This document shows positions 10,883 through 21,576 of a DNA stretch of 64,000 nt, one piece after another. The stretch spans positions 5,796,501 to 5,860,500 of the forward strand of contig NZ_CP023202.1 in assembly GCF_000220705.2 (NCBI RefSeq), written 5' to 3'. The position numbers and the translations under genes were made by a program. How positions within the stretch are numbered: position 1 is the stretch's first letter; every line of letters starts with the position of its first letter. Below the pieces are notes generated by a model, which saw only the letters and a program-made list of their open reading frames with translations, ran no database searches and was not told the DNA's origin. Source of the DNA: Streptomyces xinghaiensis S187. GTDB lineage: Bacteria > Actinomycetota > Actinomycetes > Streptomycetales > Streptomycetaceae.

Positions 10883-11833
10883 TCAGGACCGGCCGGTGAG
10901 TTCCTCCGCGTACGGCGGCCGGGCGCCCGCCCGGGAGCAGGTGACCGCCGCCGCCCGGGAGGCGTACGCCAGGACGTCCCGCCACTCCTCGCCGGAGAGC
11001 CGCCGCGGACCGCCCCGGACCAGGGCACCGTGCGCGTCCAGCCGGTGCAGCAGCGCGGCGTTCACGGTGTCGCCGGCGCCGATCGTGTCCACCACCTCGA
11101 CCGGCTCGGCCGGCACCGACCACTCGCCGTCCCGGGTCAGCACCGTCAGCCCGTCCCCGCCGCGCGTCAGCACCACGGCGTCCGGGCCGGCCTCCAGCCA
11201 CGCGCGCGGATCCCCGCCCAGCCACTCCGCGTCCTCCACCGACAGCTTCACCAGTCCCACCGAGGACAGCCAGGACCGGAACCGCGCCCGGTAGGCGTCG
11301 GCGTCGGGGATCAGCTCCGCCCGGATATTGGGGTCCAGCGCCGTGAGGACGCCCCGCGCCGCCTCCCGCCGCAGCAGCGCCTCGTACGCGCTCGCGCCCG
11401 GCTCCAGCACGAGAGAGCAGGTGCCCAGCGACAGGGCCCGGGTGTCCGGGGGCAGGGGGCCGGGCAGCTCGAACAGCCGGTCCGCCGTCCCCTCGGCGTA
11501 GAAGCGGTAGCCGGCCGACCCGTCGGCGCCGATCTCCGCGACGGCGAGCGTCGTGGGCTCCGGCCCGCGCTGCACCAGCGCGGTGTCCACCCCGTCCGCG
11601 CGCAGGGCGCGCAGCAGCTCCGTACCGAAACGGTCCGAGGACACCCGCGAGCAGAACGCGGCCCGGGCGCCGAGCCGGCCCAGGGCCAGGGCGGTGTTGA
11701 ACGGCCCGCCGCCGAGCCGGGGGGCCAGGGCGGACAGCCCGCCGGGCCCGGAGCCCGGGGGGGAGGGCTCCGGGGCGGCGGACGGAACGAGGTCGATCAG
11801 GGCTTCACCGGCTATGACGATCACATGTCCCAT
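10883..11833 (-). CDS. PfkB family carbohydrate kinase (fructokinase-like)
   Basis: A 316-residue ribokinase/PfkB-fold kinase that phosphorylates a sugar or sugar acid with ATP. The N-terminus MGHVIVIAGEALIDLVP, the GGGPFNTALALGRLG sugar-binding block and the C-terminal PfkB signature DTIGAGDTVNAALL with the catalytic Asp identify the family. The lid-domain sequence does not let me choose between fructose, KDG or nucleoside substrates; fructokinase-like is the closest general label. The ATG at 11833 is chosen because the Arg/Pro-rich upstream extension has no family counterpart. It is divergent from the Rieske lipoprotein gene and convergent with uvrA. Confidence 0.88.
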   Translation of the reverse strand: MGHVIVIAGEALIDLVPSAAPEPSPPGSGPGGLSALAPRLGGGPFNTALALGRLGARAAFCSRVSSDRFGTELLRALRADGVDTALVQRGPEPTTLAVAEIGADGSAGYRFYAEGTADRLFELPGPLPPDTRALSLGTCSLVLEPGASAYEALLRREAARGVLTALDPNIRAELIPDADAYRARFRSWLSSVGLVKLSVEDAEWLGGDPRAWLEAGPDAVVLTRGGDGLTVLTRDGEWSVPAEPVEVVDTIGAGDTVNAALLHRLDAHGALVRGGPRRLSGEEWRDVLAYASRAAAVTCSRAGARPPYAEELTGRS

Positions 11834-12069
11834 CCTGGCCCGGGGCGGGCGGGTGCGTCCACGGTCCCGCGTGCCCCGCTCCCGTCCGGCGTCCCGGCCC
11901 GTCCGGCCCGGCGCTGGGGAGGGCGGGGCGGTCGGCTGCGCCGACGGGCCGCCGGTAGGGTTCGGGGACAGCGGCATCCGCTCGCCGCGACCGGCGCCGG
12001 ACCACCGGCCCGGCCCGTGGCGTACGGCGGCCGGCGCCACCCGCACCACGCTCCGACCAGGGGGTTCCC

Positions 12070-12501
12070 ATGACCAGCCAGCCCGCGGCCGCCCGCCGCA
12101 CCCTGCTCCGCGGAGTCGCGCTCGCCGGTGCCGCCGGGGCCGGGCTCGCGGCGTGCGGCGACGGCGACGGCGGCGGAACCGGCGGCGGGGAGACCCCCTC
12201 CGCGCCGGTCGACCTCGGAGCCGCCGGCGAGGTTCCCGTCGGCGGCGCCAGGCTCTACCGGGAGCAGCGGGTGCTCGTCAGCCGGCCGGCCGAGGACGAG
12301 TACAAGGCGTTCAGCGCCGTCTGCACCCACCAGCGCTGTGTGCTGAGCGCCGTCGAGGGCACCGGCGCGGACTGCGCCTGCCACGGGAGCCGCTTCGACG
12401 CCGAGACCGGCAAGGCGCTGCGCGGCCCGGCCACCAAGGCGCTGCCCGCCGTCCCGGTCTCCGTGAAGGACGGCAGGCTGGTGGCCGGCGGGGACGCCTG
12501 A
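12070..12501 (+). CDS. Rieske [2Fe-2S] lipoprotein, Tat-type signal
   Basis: A 143-residue exported electron-transfer protein. Residues 1-29 form a signal with twin arginine (ARRTLLRG) and a lipobox LAAC, with the lipidated Cys at 29. The mature part has a full Rieske site: C85-T-H87 and C102-A-C-H105. C90 and C104 are placed to form the disulfide typical of high-potential (bc1-type) Rieske domains. A Gly/Asp-rich linker follows the lipid anchor. There is no cytochrome partner nearby, so the electron partner is unknown. The ribosome site AGGGGG lies just upstream of the ATG. Confidence 0.9.
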   Translation: MTSQPAAARRTLLRGVALAGAAGAGLAACGDGDGGGTGGGETPSAPVDLGAAGEVPVGGARLYREQRVLVSRPAEDEYKAFSAVCTHQRCVLSAVEGTGADCACHGSRFDAETGKALRGPATKALPAVPVSVKDGRLVAGGDA

Positions 12502-12698
12502 CCGCGGGCCGGGAAGGGCCGGGACGGCGGCCGAAGCGGGGCGCCCACCCGCGGCCCGAAGCGGCCCCCGGGCAGGCCCCGCGGCGGCCCGCCCCGCCCC
12601 GCCGGTGCCGCCAACACCCCCCGGAAGCCCCGGAAAGCCCGCCGCGAAAGGCGCCCGCGCCGGGGCGGGGAACCGGCGGCGGTGTCCTACCGCGCCAG

Positions 12699-12704
12699 TA
12701 GGGT
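12699..12704 (+). promoter_or_regulatory. Leaderless-type -10 for uvrC
   Basis: TAGGGT ends 6 bases before the uvrC ATG at 12711. The only purine run (GGAG) sits 2 bases from the ATG, too close for a ribosome site. This suggests transcription starts at the start codon. Confidence 0.5.
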
Positions 12705-12710
12705 GGAGCC

Positions 12711-14783
12711 ATGGCAGACCCCAGCAGTTACCGACCCAAGCCGGGACAGATCCCCGACTCGCCCGGGGTCTACAAATTCCGTGACGAGCACCGCCGCGTG
12801 ATCTACGTCGGCAAGGCGAAGAGCCTCCGCCAGCGGCTCTCCTCCTACTTCCAGGACCTGGCGGGCCTCCACCCGCGCACCCGCACCATGGTCACCACCG
12901 CGGCGTCGGTGGAGTGGACGGTGGTCTCCACCGAGGTCGAGGCCCTCCAGCTCGAATACTCCTGGATCAAGGAGTTCGACCCCCGCTTCAACGTCAAGTA
13001 CCGCGACGACAAGAGCTATCCGTCCCTCGCGGTGACGATGAACGAGGAATTCCCCCGTGTGCAGGTGATGCGCGGTCCCAAGCGGAAGGGCGTGCGCTAC
13101 TTCGGCCCGTACGCCCACGCCTGGGCCATCCGCGAGACGGTCGACCTGATGCTGCGGGTCTTTCCGGTGCGCACCTGCTCCGCCGGTGTGTTCAAGCGCT
13201 CCGCGCAGATCGGCCGCCCCTGTCTCCTCGGCTACATCGGCAAGTGCTCGGCCCCCTGCGTCGGCCGGGTGAGCGCGGAGGAGCACCGCGAGCTCGCCGA
13301 GGACTTCTGCGCCTTCATGGCCGGCCGCACCGGCGCCTACCTCCAGCGCCTGGAGCGGCGGATGCGCGAGGCCGCCGAGGAGATGGAGTACGAGCGGGCC
13401 GCCCGCCTCCGCGACGACATCGAGGCGCTCCGCCGGGCCATGGAGAAGAACGCCGTCGTCCTCACCGACGCCACCGACGCCGATCTGATCGCCGTCGCCG
13501 AGGACGAACTGGAGGCCGCCGTCCAGATCTTCCACGTCCGCGGCGGCCGGGTCCGCGGCCAGCGCGGCTGGGTCACCGACAAGGTCGAGGCCGTCGACAC
13601 GGCCGGTCTCGTGGAGCACGCCCTGCAGCAGCTCTACGGGGAGGAGAGCGGCGAGGGCGTCCCCCGCGAGGTGCTGGTCCCGGCGCTGCCCGACCCCGTC
13701 GAGCCGCTCGCCGACTGGCTCGCCGGGCGCCGCGGCTCCCGCGTCGACCTGCGGATACCGCAGCGCGGCGACAAGAAGGACCTGATGGCGACGGTGCAGC
13801 GCAACGCCCAGCAGGCGCTCGTGCTCCACAAGACCAAGCGGGCCTCCGACCTCACCACCCGCTCCCGGGCCCTGGAGGAGATCGCGGAGGCGCTCGGCCT
13901 GGATTCCGTACCGCTGCGGATCGAGTGCTTCGACATCTCCCACCTCCAGGGGGAGGACGTCGTGGCCTCCATGGTGGTCTTCGAGGACGGCCTCGCCCGC
14001 AAGAGCGAGTACCGCCGCTTCCAGATCAAGAGCTTCGCCGGCCAGGACGACGTCCGCGCCATGCACGAGGTCATCGGCCGCCGCTTCCGCCGCTATCTGC
14101 GCGAGAAGATGGCGACCGGCGAGTGGGACGAGGAGACGGGGAACGGCGCCGAGGGGAACGGCGGGAACGGCGCGGACGGCGCGGCCCCGGAGCCCGGCCT
14201 CCCCGGCGGCCCCGTCGACCCCGAGACCGGCCGTCCCCGCCGGTTCGCCTACCCGCCGCAGCTCGTCGTGGTCGACGGCGGGCAGCCGCAGGTCGCGGCG
14301 GCCCGGCGCGCCCTGGACGAGCTCGGCATCGACGACGTCGCCGTCTGCGGCCTCGCCAAGCGCCTGGAAGAGGTCTGGCTGCCCGGCGAGGACGACCCCG
14401 TCGTCCTGCCCCGCACCAGCGAGGGGCTCTACCTCCTGCAGCGGGTCCGTGACGAGGCACACCGTTTCGCCATCGCCTACCAGCGCAGCAAACGGGGCAA
14501 GAGCCTGCGTGCCGGGCCGCTGGCCGAGGTACCCGGGCTGGGCGAGACCCGCCGCAAGGCGCTGCTGAAGCACTTCGGCTCCGTGAAACGGCTCCGGGCC
14601 GCCACGATCGAACAGATCTGCGAGGTTCCCGGGATCGGCCGCCGGACGGCCGAGCAGGTCGCCGCGGCGCTCGCCGGCGCCGCACCGGCCGCTCCCGCGG
14701 TGAACACCGCGACCGGAGAGATGATGGAAGAGGACGAGCCGGCGGCTTCCCCGCCGCCGGGGATACGGGGGCAGCGAGCATGA
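12711..14783 (+). CDS. uvrC: Excinuclease ABC subunit C
   Basis: UvrC makes the two incisions flanking UvrB-bound damage. The 690-residue product has an N-terminal GIY-YIG nuclease domain (PDSPGVYKFRDEHRRVIYVGKAKSL, residues ~12-95), a cluster of conserved Cys residues near 165-183, a UVR helix pair (EEMEYERAARLRDDIEALRRAM, ~221-243) and an RNase H-like 5'-incision domain (IECFDISHLQGEDVVASMVVF and VVVDGGQPQV). Two helix-hairpin-helix motifs close the protein (VPGLGETRRKALLKHFGS, VPGIGRRTAEQVA). A Gly/Asn-rich insert near 475-500 is typical of the genus. Its stop overlaps the rapZ ATG, starting the conserved uvrC-rapZ-yvcK-whiA block. Confidence 0.97.
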   Translation: MADPSSYRPKPGQIPDSPGVYKFRDEHRRVIYVGKAKSLRQRLSSYFQDLAGLHPRTRTMVTTAASVEWTVVSTEVEALQLEYSWIKEFDPRFNVKYRDDKSYPSLAVTMNEEFPRVQVMRGPKRKGVRYFGPYAHAWAIRETVDLMLRVFPVRTCSAGVFKRSAQIGRPCLLGYIGKCSAPCVGRVSAEEHRELAEDFCAFMAGRTGAYLQRLERRMREAAEEMEYERAARLRDDIEALRRAMEKNAVVLTDATDADLIAVAEDELEAAVQIFHVRGGRVRGQRGWVTDKVEAVDTAGLVEHALQQLYGEESGEGVPREVLVPALPDPVEPLADWLAGRRGSRVDLRIPQRGDKKDLMATVQRNAQQALVLHKTKRASDLTTRSRALEEIAEALGLDSVPLRIECFDISHLQGEDVVASMVVFEDGLARKSEYRRFQIKSFAGQDDVRAMHEVIGRRFRRYLREKMATGEWDEETGNGAEGNGGNGADGAAPEPGLPGGPVDPETGRPRRFAYPPQLVVVDGGQPQVAAARRALDELGIDDVAVCGLAKRLEEVWLPGEDDPVVLPRTSEGLYLLQRVRDEAHRFAIAYQRSKRGKSLRAGPLAEVPGLGETRRKALLKHFGSVKRLRAATIEQICEVPGIGRRTAEQVAAALAGAAPAAPAVNTATGEMMEEDEPAASPPPGIRGQRA

Positions 14784-15709
14784 ACGGCCACGAAGGAGAA
14801 GAAGCTCAGGTGAGTACGGGCACCACGGCGGACGCGGCGGACACGGCCGCCATCCCCGAGCTGGTCATCATCTCCGGCATGTCCGGGGCCGGCCGCAGCA
14901 CGGCGGCGAAGTGCCTGGAGGACCTCGGCTGGTTCGTCGTGGACAACCTCCCCCCGGCGCTGATCCCCACCATGGTGGACCTGGGGGCGCGCTCCCAGGG
15001 GAACGTCGCCCGGATCGCGGTCGTCGTCGACGTCCGCGGCCGCGGCTTCTTCGACAGCCTCCGCCAGTCGCTCGCCGACCTGGCCGCCAAGAACGTCAGA
15101 CGCCGGGTGATCTTCCTGGAGGCGTCCGACGACGCCCTCGTACGGCGCTTCGAATCCGTCCGCCGCCCGCATCCGCTGCAGGGCTCCGGCCGGATCGTCG
15201 ACGGTATCGCCGCGGAGCGGGACCTGCTGCGCGAGCTGCGCGGCGACGCGGACCTCGTCATCGACACCTCCAGCCTCAACGTCCACGAGCTGCGCGCCAA
15301 GATGGACGCCCAGTTCGCCGGCGGCGAGGAGCCCGAGCTGCGGGCCACCGTCATGTCCTTCGGCTACAAGTACGGCCTCCCGGTCGACGCCGACCTCGTC
15401 GTCGACTGCCGCTTCCTGCCCAACCCGCACTGGGTCCCGGAGCTGCGCCCCTTCACCGGCCTCAACGAGGAGGTGTCCGGCTACGTCTTCAACCAGCCCG
15501 GCGCCAAGGAGTTCCTCGACCGCTACACCGAGCTGCTCCAGCTCATCGCAGCCGGCTACCGCCGCGAGGGCAAGCGCTATGTGACCGTCGCCGTCGGCTG
15601 CACGGGCGGCAAGCACCGCAGTGTGGCGATGTCCGAGAAGCTCGCCGCCCGCCTGGCCGCCGAGGGCGTGGAGACCGTGGTGGTCCACCGGGACATGGGG
15701 CGCGAGTGA
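14780..15709 (+). CDS. rapZ: RNase adapter / nucleotide-binding protein RapZ
   Basis: RapZ (YvcJ) is a P-loop protein that binds small RNA or nucleotide metabolites and links cell-wall precursor synthesis to RNA control in other bacteria. The 309-residue product has the P-loop variant GMSGAGRST (Arg in place of the usual Lys, as is common in actinobacterial members), the block LGWFVVDNLPPALIP, and the C-terminal RNA-binding region with CTGGKHRSVAMSEKLA. The ATG overlaps the uvrC stop (ATGA). A GTG at 14810 has a better ribosome site (GAAGGAG) and may be the true start, giving a protein 10 residues shorter. It overlaps yvcK by GTGA. Confidence 0.95.
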   Translation: MNGHEGEEAQVSTGTTADAADTAAIPELVIISGMSGAGRSTAAKCLEDLGWFVVDNLPPALIPTMVDLGARSQGNVARIAVVVDVRGRGFFDSLRQSLADLAAKNVRRRVIFLEASDDALVRRFESVRRPHPLQGSGRIVDGIAAERDLLRELRGDADLVIDTSSLNVHELRAKMDAQFAGGEEPELRATVMSFGYKYGLPVDADLVVDCRFLPNPHWVPELRPFTGLNEEVSGYVFNQPGAKEFLDRYTELLQLIAAGYRREGKRYVTVAVGCTGGKHRSVAMSEKLAARLAAEGVETVVVHRDMGRE

Positions 15710-16788
15710 GGAGCCCGCGGCAGCCCGAGCCCGGTTCCCGGCTGGGCGGACGGGTCCGGCGGCTGATGCCGGCGCGCACCGGCCACACGGCCTCCCGCGC
15801 GGGCCACACCGTGCGGCGGCGGGGGACGAACCCCAAGGTCGTCGCGCTCGGCGGCGGGCACGGCCTGTCCGCCTCGCTCGCCGCGCTCCGCCGCATCACC
15901 GGCGACCTCACGGCCGTCGTCACCGTCGCCGACGACGGCGGCTCCAGCGGCCGGCTCCGCGACGAACTCGGCGTGCTGCCGCCGGGCGATCTGCGCAAGG
16001 CCCTCGCGGCGCTCTGCGGGGACGACGAATGGGGCCAGACCTGGGCCCGCGTCGTCCAGCACCGCTTCGCGGGCGAGGGGGACCTGCAGGGCCACGCCGT
16101 GGGCAATCTGCTGATCGTCGCCCTCTGGGAGCAGCTCGGCGACCACGTCCAGGCCCTGGAGTGGGTCGGCCGGCTGCTGGGGGCGCACGGCCGGGTGCTG
16201 CCGATGTCCGCGGTCCCGCTGGAGCTGGAGGCCCTGGTACGGGGCCACGACCCGGCCCGCCCGGAGGACGTGGACACCGTCCGCGGCCAGGCCACCGTCG
16301 CGCTCACCCGCGGCGAGGTGCAGTCCGTGCACCTCGTCCCGGCCGACCCGCCGGCGGTGCCGGAGGCCGTCGAGGCGGTGCTGGACGCGGACTGGGTGGT
16401 GCTCGGCCCCGGGTCGTGGTTCTCCTCCGTGATCCCGCATCTGCTGGTCCCGGAGCTGCTCGACGCGCTGACGGAGACCAAGGCCCGCCGCGTGCTCTCG
16501 CTGAACCTCGCGCCGCAGCCCGGCGAAACCGACGGCTTCTCCCCGCAGCGTCATTTGGAGGTTTTGGCCCGACACGCACCTAAACTCGCCTTCGACGTGG
16601 TGCTGGCCGACGAGGCCGCCGTGCCCGACCGCGACAGTCTCACCGAAGCCGCCGAGCGGCTCGGCGGCGCGGTCGAACTGGCGCCGGTGGCCGCGCCGGA
16701 CGGCTCGGCCCGGCACGACCCCGAGCTGCTGGCCGCCGCGTACGACCGGATTTTCAGGATGCATGGAAGGATCGGCCCATGGCGATGA
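15706..16788 (+). CDS. yvcK: Gluconeogenesis factor YvcK / CofD-like protein
   Basis: A 360-residue member of the YvcK/CofD family, required in other Gram-positives for growth on gluconeogenic carbon and for cell-wall and morphology control; it binds UDP-sugars in Bacillus and Mycobacterium. Diagnostic blocks are PKVVALGGGHGLSASLAALR, VTVADDGGSSGRLRDELG and LGPGSWFSSVIPHLLVP. The GTG start overlaps the rapZ stop (GTGA); an ATG at 15766 would remove a 20-residue Arg-rich head. Its end overlaps whiA by 10 bases. The tight overlaps imply translational coupling of rapZ, yvcK and whiA. Confidence 0.94.
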   Translation: MRSPRQPEPGSRLGGRVRRLMPARTGHTASRAGHTVRRRGTNPKVVALGGGHGLSASLAALRRITGDLTAVVTVADDGGSSGRLRDELGVLPPGDLRKALAALCGDDEWGQTWARVVQHRFAGEGDLQGHAVGNLLIVALWEQLGDHVQALEWVGRLLGAHGRVLPMSAVPLELEALVRGHDPARPEDVDTVRGQATVALTRGEVQSVHLVPADPPAVPEAVEAVLDADWVVLGPGSWFSSVIPHLLVPELLDALTETKARRVLSLNLAPQPGETDGFSPQRHLEVLARHAPKLAFDVVLADEAAVPDRDSLTEAAERLGGAVELAPVAAPDGSARHDPELLAAAYDRIFRMHGRIGPWR

Positions 16789-17789
16789 CGGCAGCGGTGA
16801 AGGATGAAATCTCCCGGCTCCCCGTCACCCGGACCTGCTGCCGGAAGTCGGAGGTCTCGTCGATCCTGCGGTTCGCGGGCGGCCTGCACCTCGTCAGCGG
16901 CCGGATCGTGATCGAGGCGGAGCTGGACACGGGAATCGCGGCGCGCAGGCTCCGCAAGGACATTCTGGAGATCTTCGGACACGCGTCCGACCTGGTGGTG
17001 ATGGCCCCCGGCGGGCTGCGGCGCGGCAGCCGCTACGTCGTCCGCGTGGTGGCGGGCGGCGACCAACTCGCCCGGCAGACGGGGCTGGTGGACGGCCGCG
17101 GCCGGCCGGTGCGCGGGCTTCCCCCGCAGGTCGTCTCCGGCGCCACCTGTGACGCCGAGGCCGCCTGGCGCGGGGCCTTCCTGGCGCACGGTTCCCTCAC
17201 CGAGCCCGGCCGTTCCTCCTCGCTGGAGGTCACCTGCCCCGGCCCCGAGGCCGCGCTCGCCCTGGTCGGCGCGGCCCGCCGGCTCGGCATCGGCGCGAAG
17301 GCCCGCGAGGTGCGCGGTGTCGACCGGGTGGTCGTCCGTGACGGTGATGCGATCGGCGCGCTGTTGACGCGGCTCGGCGCCCACGAGTCCGTACTGGCCT
17401 GGGAGGAGCGGCGGATGCGCCGCGAGGTGCGCGCCACCGCCAACCGTCTCGCCAACTTCGACGACGCCAATCTGCGCCGCTCGGCGCGCGCCGCCGTCGC
17501 GGCCGGTGCCCGGGTCCAGCGGGCGCTGGAGATCCTCGGCGACGACGTGCCGGAGCACCTCGCGGCGGCCGGACGGCTGCGCATGGAGCACAAGCAGGCG
17601 TCCCTGGAGGAGTTGGGGGCGCTCGCCGACCCGCCGCTGACCAAGGACGCCGTGGCGGGCCGCATCCGGCGGCTGCTGGCGATGGCCGACAAGCGCGCCC
17701 AGGACCTCGGCATCCCCGGCACCGAGGCCGGTCTCACGGAGGACATGGCCGAGGACTTCTCCGGGGAGATGGCCGGCCAGCTCCACTGA
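16779..17789 (+). CDS. whiA: Sporulation regulator WhiA
   Basis: WhiA is the developmental transcription factor that, with WhiB, triggers the switch from aerial growth to septation in Streptomyces, and is conserved in most Gram-positives. The 336-residue product has the LAGLIDADG-like N-terminal domain (RTCCRKSEVSSILRFAGGLH) and a C-terminal helix-turn-helix region (ANRLANFDDANLRRSARAAV and LGALADPPLTKDAVAGRIRRL). The ATG lies inside the 3' end of yvcK with GAAGGA 10 bases upstream. Expression is probably both from the operon and from a promoter inside yvcK, as seen for whiA in other species; this is inference. Confidence 0.97.
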   Translation: MAMTAAVKDEISRLPVTRTCCRKSEVSSILRFAGGLHLVSGRIVIEAELDTGIAARRLRKDILEIFGHASDLVVMAPGGLRRGSRYVVRVVAGGDQLARQTGLVDGRGRPVRGLPPQVVSGATCDAEAAWRGAFLAHGSLTEPGRSSSLEVTCPGPEAALALVGAARRLGIGAKAREVRGVDRVVVRDGDAIGALLTRLGAHESVLAWEERRMRREVRATANRLANFDDANLRRSARAAVAAGARVQRALEILGDDVPEHLAAAGRLRMEHKQASLEELGALADPPLTKDAVAGRIRRLLAMADKRAQDLGIPGTEAGLTEDMAEDFSGEMAGQLH

Positions 17790-18032
17790 CGTCCCGTCAG
17801 TTCCCGGTGCCCGCCGAGCTGTCCGCGGGCGGCGCCGGACCGGCGCCGGGGCGCCCGGCAGGCCCGCTCCCGACGGGCTCCGCCGGGCCCGCTGTCCGCA
17901 TGGCGGGACCGGGCCGGGAGGGCGGCGCCAATGTCACGAACGTCCTCTCTTAGGGGTAGGGTCGGTGGTGGTCGGGGAATCCCATACAGCTCGCCGGTGT
18001 CACAGCCGGCGTACCAACGAGGAGATCGGTTC

Positions 18033-19037
<1,005 letters not shown>

Positions 19038-19068
19038 CCACCGCCGCACCGGACAGCTCGACATGAGA

Positions 19069-19105
19069 CAGCAGGGCCCGCGGCCGTAACGCGCGGGCCC
19101 TGCTG
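19069..19105 (+). terminator. 14-bp perfect hairpin between gap and pgk
   Basis: CAGCAGGGCCCGCG (19069-19082) pairs without mismatch to 19092-19105 around a 9-base loop. It lies 32 bases after the gap stop and 46 bases before pgk. It could be a terminator, an attenuator or an mRNA-end stabiliser. Confidence 0.7.
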
Positions 19106-19150
19106 CCTGATCAGGCACCCCGGCTCACGGGTTCACAAGGAGTCCCCCTC

Positions 19151-20353
19151 ATGAAGACGATCGACGACCTCCAGGTGGCGGGCAAGCGGGTCTTCGTCCG
19201 CGCCGACCTCAACGTGCCGCTCGACGGCACCACCATCACCGACGACGGCCGCATCCGTGCCGTCCTCCCGACGATCGCCCGGCTCGCCGAAGCGGGCGCC
19301 AAGGTGATCGTCGCCTCCCATCTCGGCCGTCCCAAGGGCGCCCCGGACCCCAAGTTCTCCCTGGCCCCCGCGGCCGCGCGCCTCGGTGAACTGCTGGGCC
19401 GGGACGTCGCCTTCGCGGCCGACACCGTGGACGACGGCGCCCGCTCCACCGTGGAGGGGCTCGCCGACGGCCAGGTCGCCGTCCTGGAGAACCTCCGCTT
19501 CAACCCGGGGGAGACGAGCAAGGACGACGCCGAGCGCGGCGCCTTCGCCGACCGGCTCGCCGCCCTCGCCGACCTCTACGTCGGCGACGGCTTCGGCGCG
19601 GTCCACCGCAAGCACGCCTCCGTCTACGACCTCCCGGCCCGCCTCCCGCACGCCGCCGGCGGCCTCATCGCCACCGAGGTCGGCGTCCTGAAGAAGCTCA
19701 CCGAGGACGTCAAGCGCCCGTACGCCGTCGTGCTCGGCGGTGCCAAGGTCTCCGACAAGCTCGGCGTGATCGACCACCTGCTGGGCAAGGCCGACCGCAT
19801 CCTCATCGGCGGCGGCATGGCGTACACCTTCCTCAAGGCCCAGGGCCACGAGATCGGCGGCTCGCTGCTGCAGGAGGACCAGATCCCGGCCGTCCGGGAG
19901 TACCTCACGCGAGCGAAGGAGCAGGGCGTGGAGTTCGTGCTCCCCGTCGACGTGCTGGCGGCCGCCGGGTTCCCGGACCTGAGGACGAAGGCCCCGGCGA
20001 ACCCGGTCACGGTCTCCGCGGACGTCATCCCGGCCGACATGCAGGGCCTGGACATCGGTCCGGAGACCCGTAAGCTCTTCGCCTCGAAGCTCGCCGACGC
20101 GGCCACCGTCTTCTGGAACGGCCCGATGGGCGTCTTCGAGCACCCGGACTACGCCGAGGGCACCCGCGCGGTCGCCCAGGCGCTCCTCGACAGCCCGGCC
20201 TTCTCCGTCGTCGGCGGTGGCGACTCCGCCGCCGCCGTCCGGCAGCTGGGCTTCGACGAGAACGCTTTCGGCCACATTTCGACCGGCGGTGGCGCGAGCC
20301 TCGAGTACCTCGAGGGCAAGACGCTCCCCGGCCTCGCCGCACTGGAGGACTGA
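19151..20353 (+). CDS. pgk: Phosphoglycerate kinase
   Basis: A 400-residue cytosolic enzyme that makes ATP from 1,3-bisphosphoglycerate. The substrate-binding block VFVRADLNVPLDG, the basic patch SHLGRPKG, AVVLGGAKVSDKLGV and the nucleotide loop VVGGGDSAAAV are present. The ATG has AAGGAG 8 bases upstream. tpiA follows after 6 bases, so the two are co-transcribed; the gap-pgk hairpin may separate them from gap. Confidence 0.97.
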   Translation: MKTIDDLQVAGKRVFVRADLNVPLDGTTITDDGRIRAVLPTIARLAEAGAKVIVASHLGRPKGAPDPKFSLAPAAARLGELLGRDVAFAADTVDDGARSTVEGLADGQVAVLENLRFNPGETSKDDAERGAFADRLAALADLYVGDGFGAVHRKHASVYDLPARLPHAAGGLIATEVGVLKKLTEDVKRPYAVVLGGAKVSDKLGVIDHLLGKADRILIGGGMAYTFLKAQGHEIGGSLLQEDQIPAVREYLTRAKEQGVEFVLPVDVLAAAGFPDLRTKAPANPVTVSADVIPADMQGLDIGPETRKLFASKLADAATVFWNGPMGVFEHPDYAEGTRAVAQALLDSPAFSVVGGGDSAAAVRQLGFDENAFGHISTGGGASLEYLEGKTLPGLAALED

Positions 20354-20359
20354 CCCCGC

Positions 20360-21148
<789 letters not shown>

Positions 21149-21164
21149 AGAGACCGGGAAGTAG

Positions 21165-21184
21165 GCCGGACAGCACAGTCCGGC
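21165..21184 (+). terminator. Hairpin after tpiA
   Basis: GCCGGAC/GTCCGGC, a 7-bp stem with a 6-base loop starting 16 bases after the tpiA stop. It precedes a second, stronger hairpin. Confidence 0.5.
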
Positions 21185-21193
21185 GTACTCTGT

Positions 21194-21228
21194 CGGGGGC
21201 CGGGACGGCACACAGCCGCCGGCCCCCG
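21194..21228 (+). terminator. Strong hairpin before secG
   Basis: CGGGGGCCGG pairs perfectly with CCGGCCCCCG over 10 bp; the loop itself has GGC/GCC pairing. It lies 44 bases before secG. It probably ends most pgk-tpiA transcripts, with secG read from leftover read-through or its own promoter. Confidence 0.6.
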
Positions 21229-21272
21229 AACTGTCGCAGTCAGCCGTCAAGCCCGAGAGAGTTGGTCCAGTC

Positions 21273-21509
21273 GTGGTTATGGGGTTCTCGATCGCCCTGA
21301 TCATCTTCAGTGGTCTGCTGATGATGCTGGTGCTCATGCACAAGGGGAAGGGCGGCGGTCTGTCCGACATGTTCGGCGGCGGCATGCAGTCCTCCGTCGG
21401 CGGGTCCTCGGTGGCCGAGCGCAACCTCGACCGCATCACCGTCGTGATCGGGCTCCTGTGGTTCGTCTGCATCGTCGCTCTGGGGATCCTGATGAAGCTG
21501 GACAGCTGA
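21273..21509 (+). CDS. secG: Preprotein translocase subunit SecG
   Basis: A 78-residue membrane subunit of the SecYEG channel that stimulates SecA-driven export. Two transmembrane helices (SIALIIFSGLLMMLVLMH and ITVVIGLLWFVCIVALGILM) flank a Gly/Met-rich loop typical of SecG (HKGKGGGLSDMFGGGMQSS). The start is GTG; an ATG two codons later is possible. GAGAGAG lies upstream. Its place after tpiA is conserved in actinobacteria. Confidence 0.95.
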   Translation: MVMGFSIALIIFSGLLMMLVLMHKGKGGGLSDMFGGGMQSSVGGSSVAERNLDRITVVIGLLWFVCIVALGILMKLDS

Positions 21510-21576
21510 CGGATCGTCGTGTTCGCGGCCTATCATGGGCTTGCGTCCGCGGGGCGGATTTTGTAACTCCGGCCAC

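Noticed and set aside
12687..14573. Long antisense frame opposite uvrC
   Set aside because: Same reverse-frame shadow; uvrC on the plus strand shows all family motifs.
14870..14915. Arg in place of Lys in the RapZ P-loop (GMSGAGRS) as a disabled site
   Set aside because: Actinobacterial RapZ proteins commonly have this form, so it is not a lesion peculiar to this gene.
17976..18001. Sigma-R-like promoter (GGAAT-N18-GTC) upstream of gap
   Set aside because: The -10 element is GTC, not GTT, and other promoter candidates lie closer to consensus; too weak to list.
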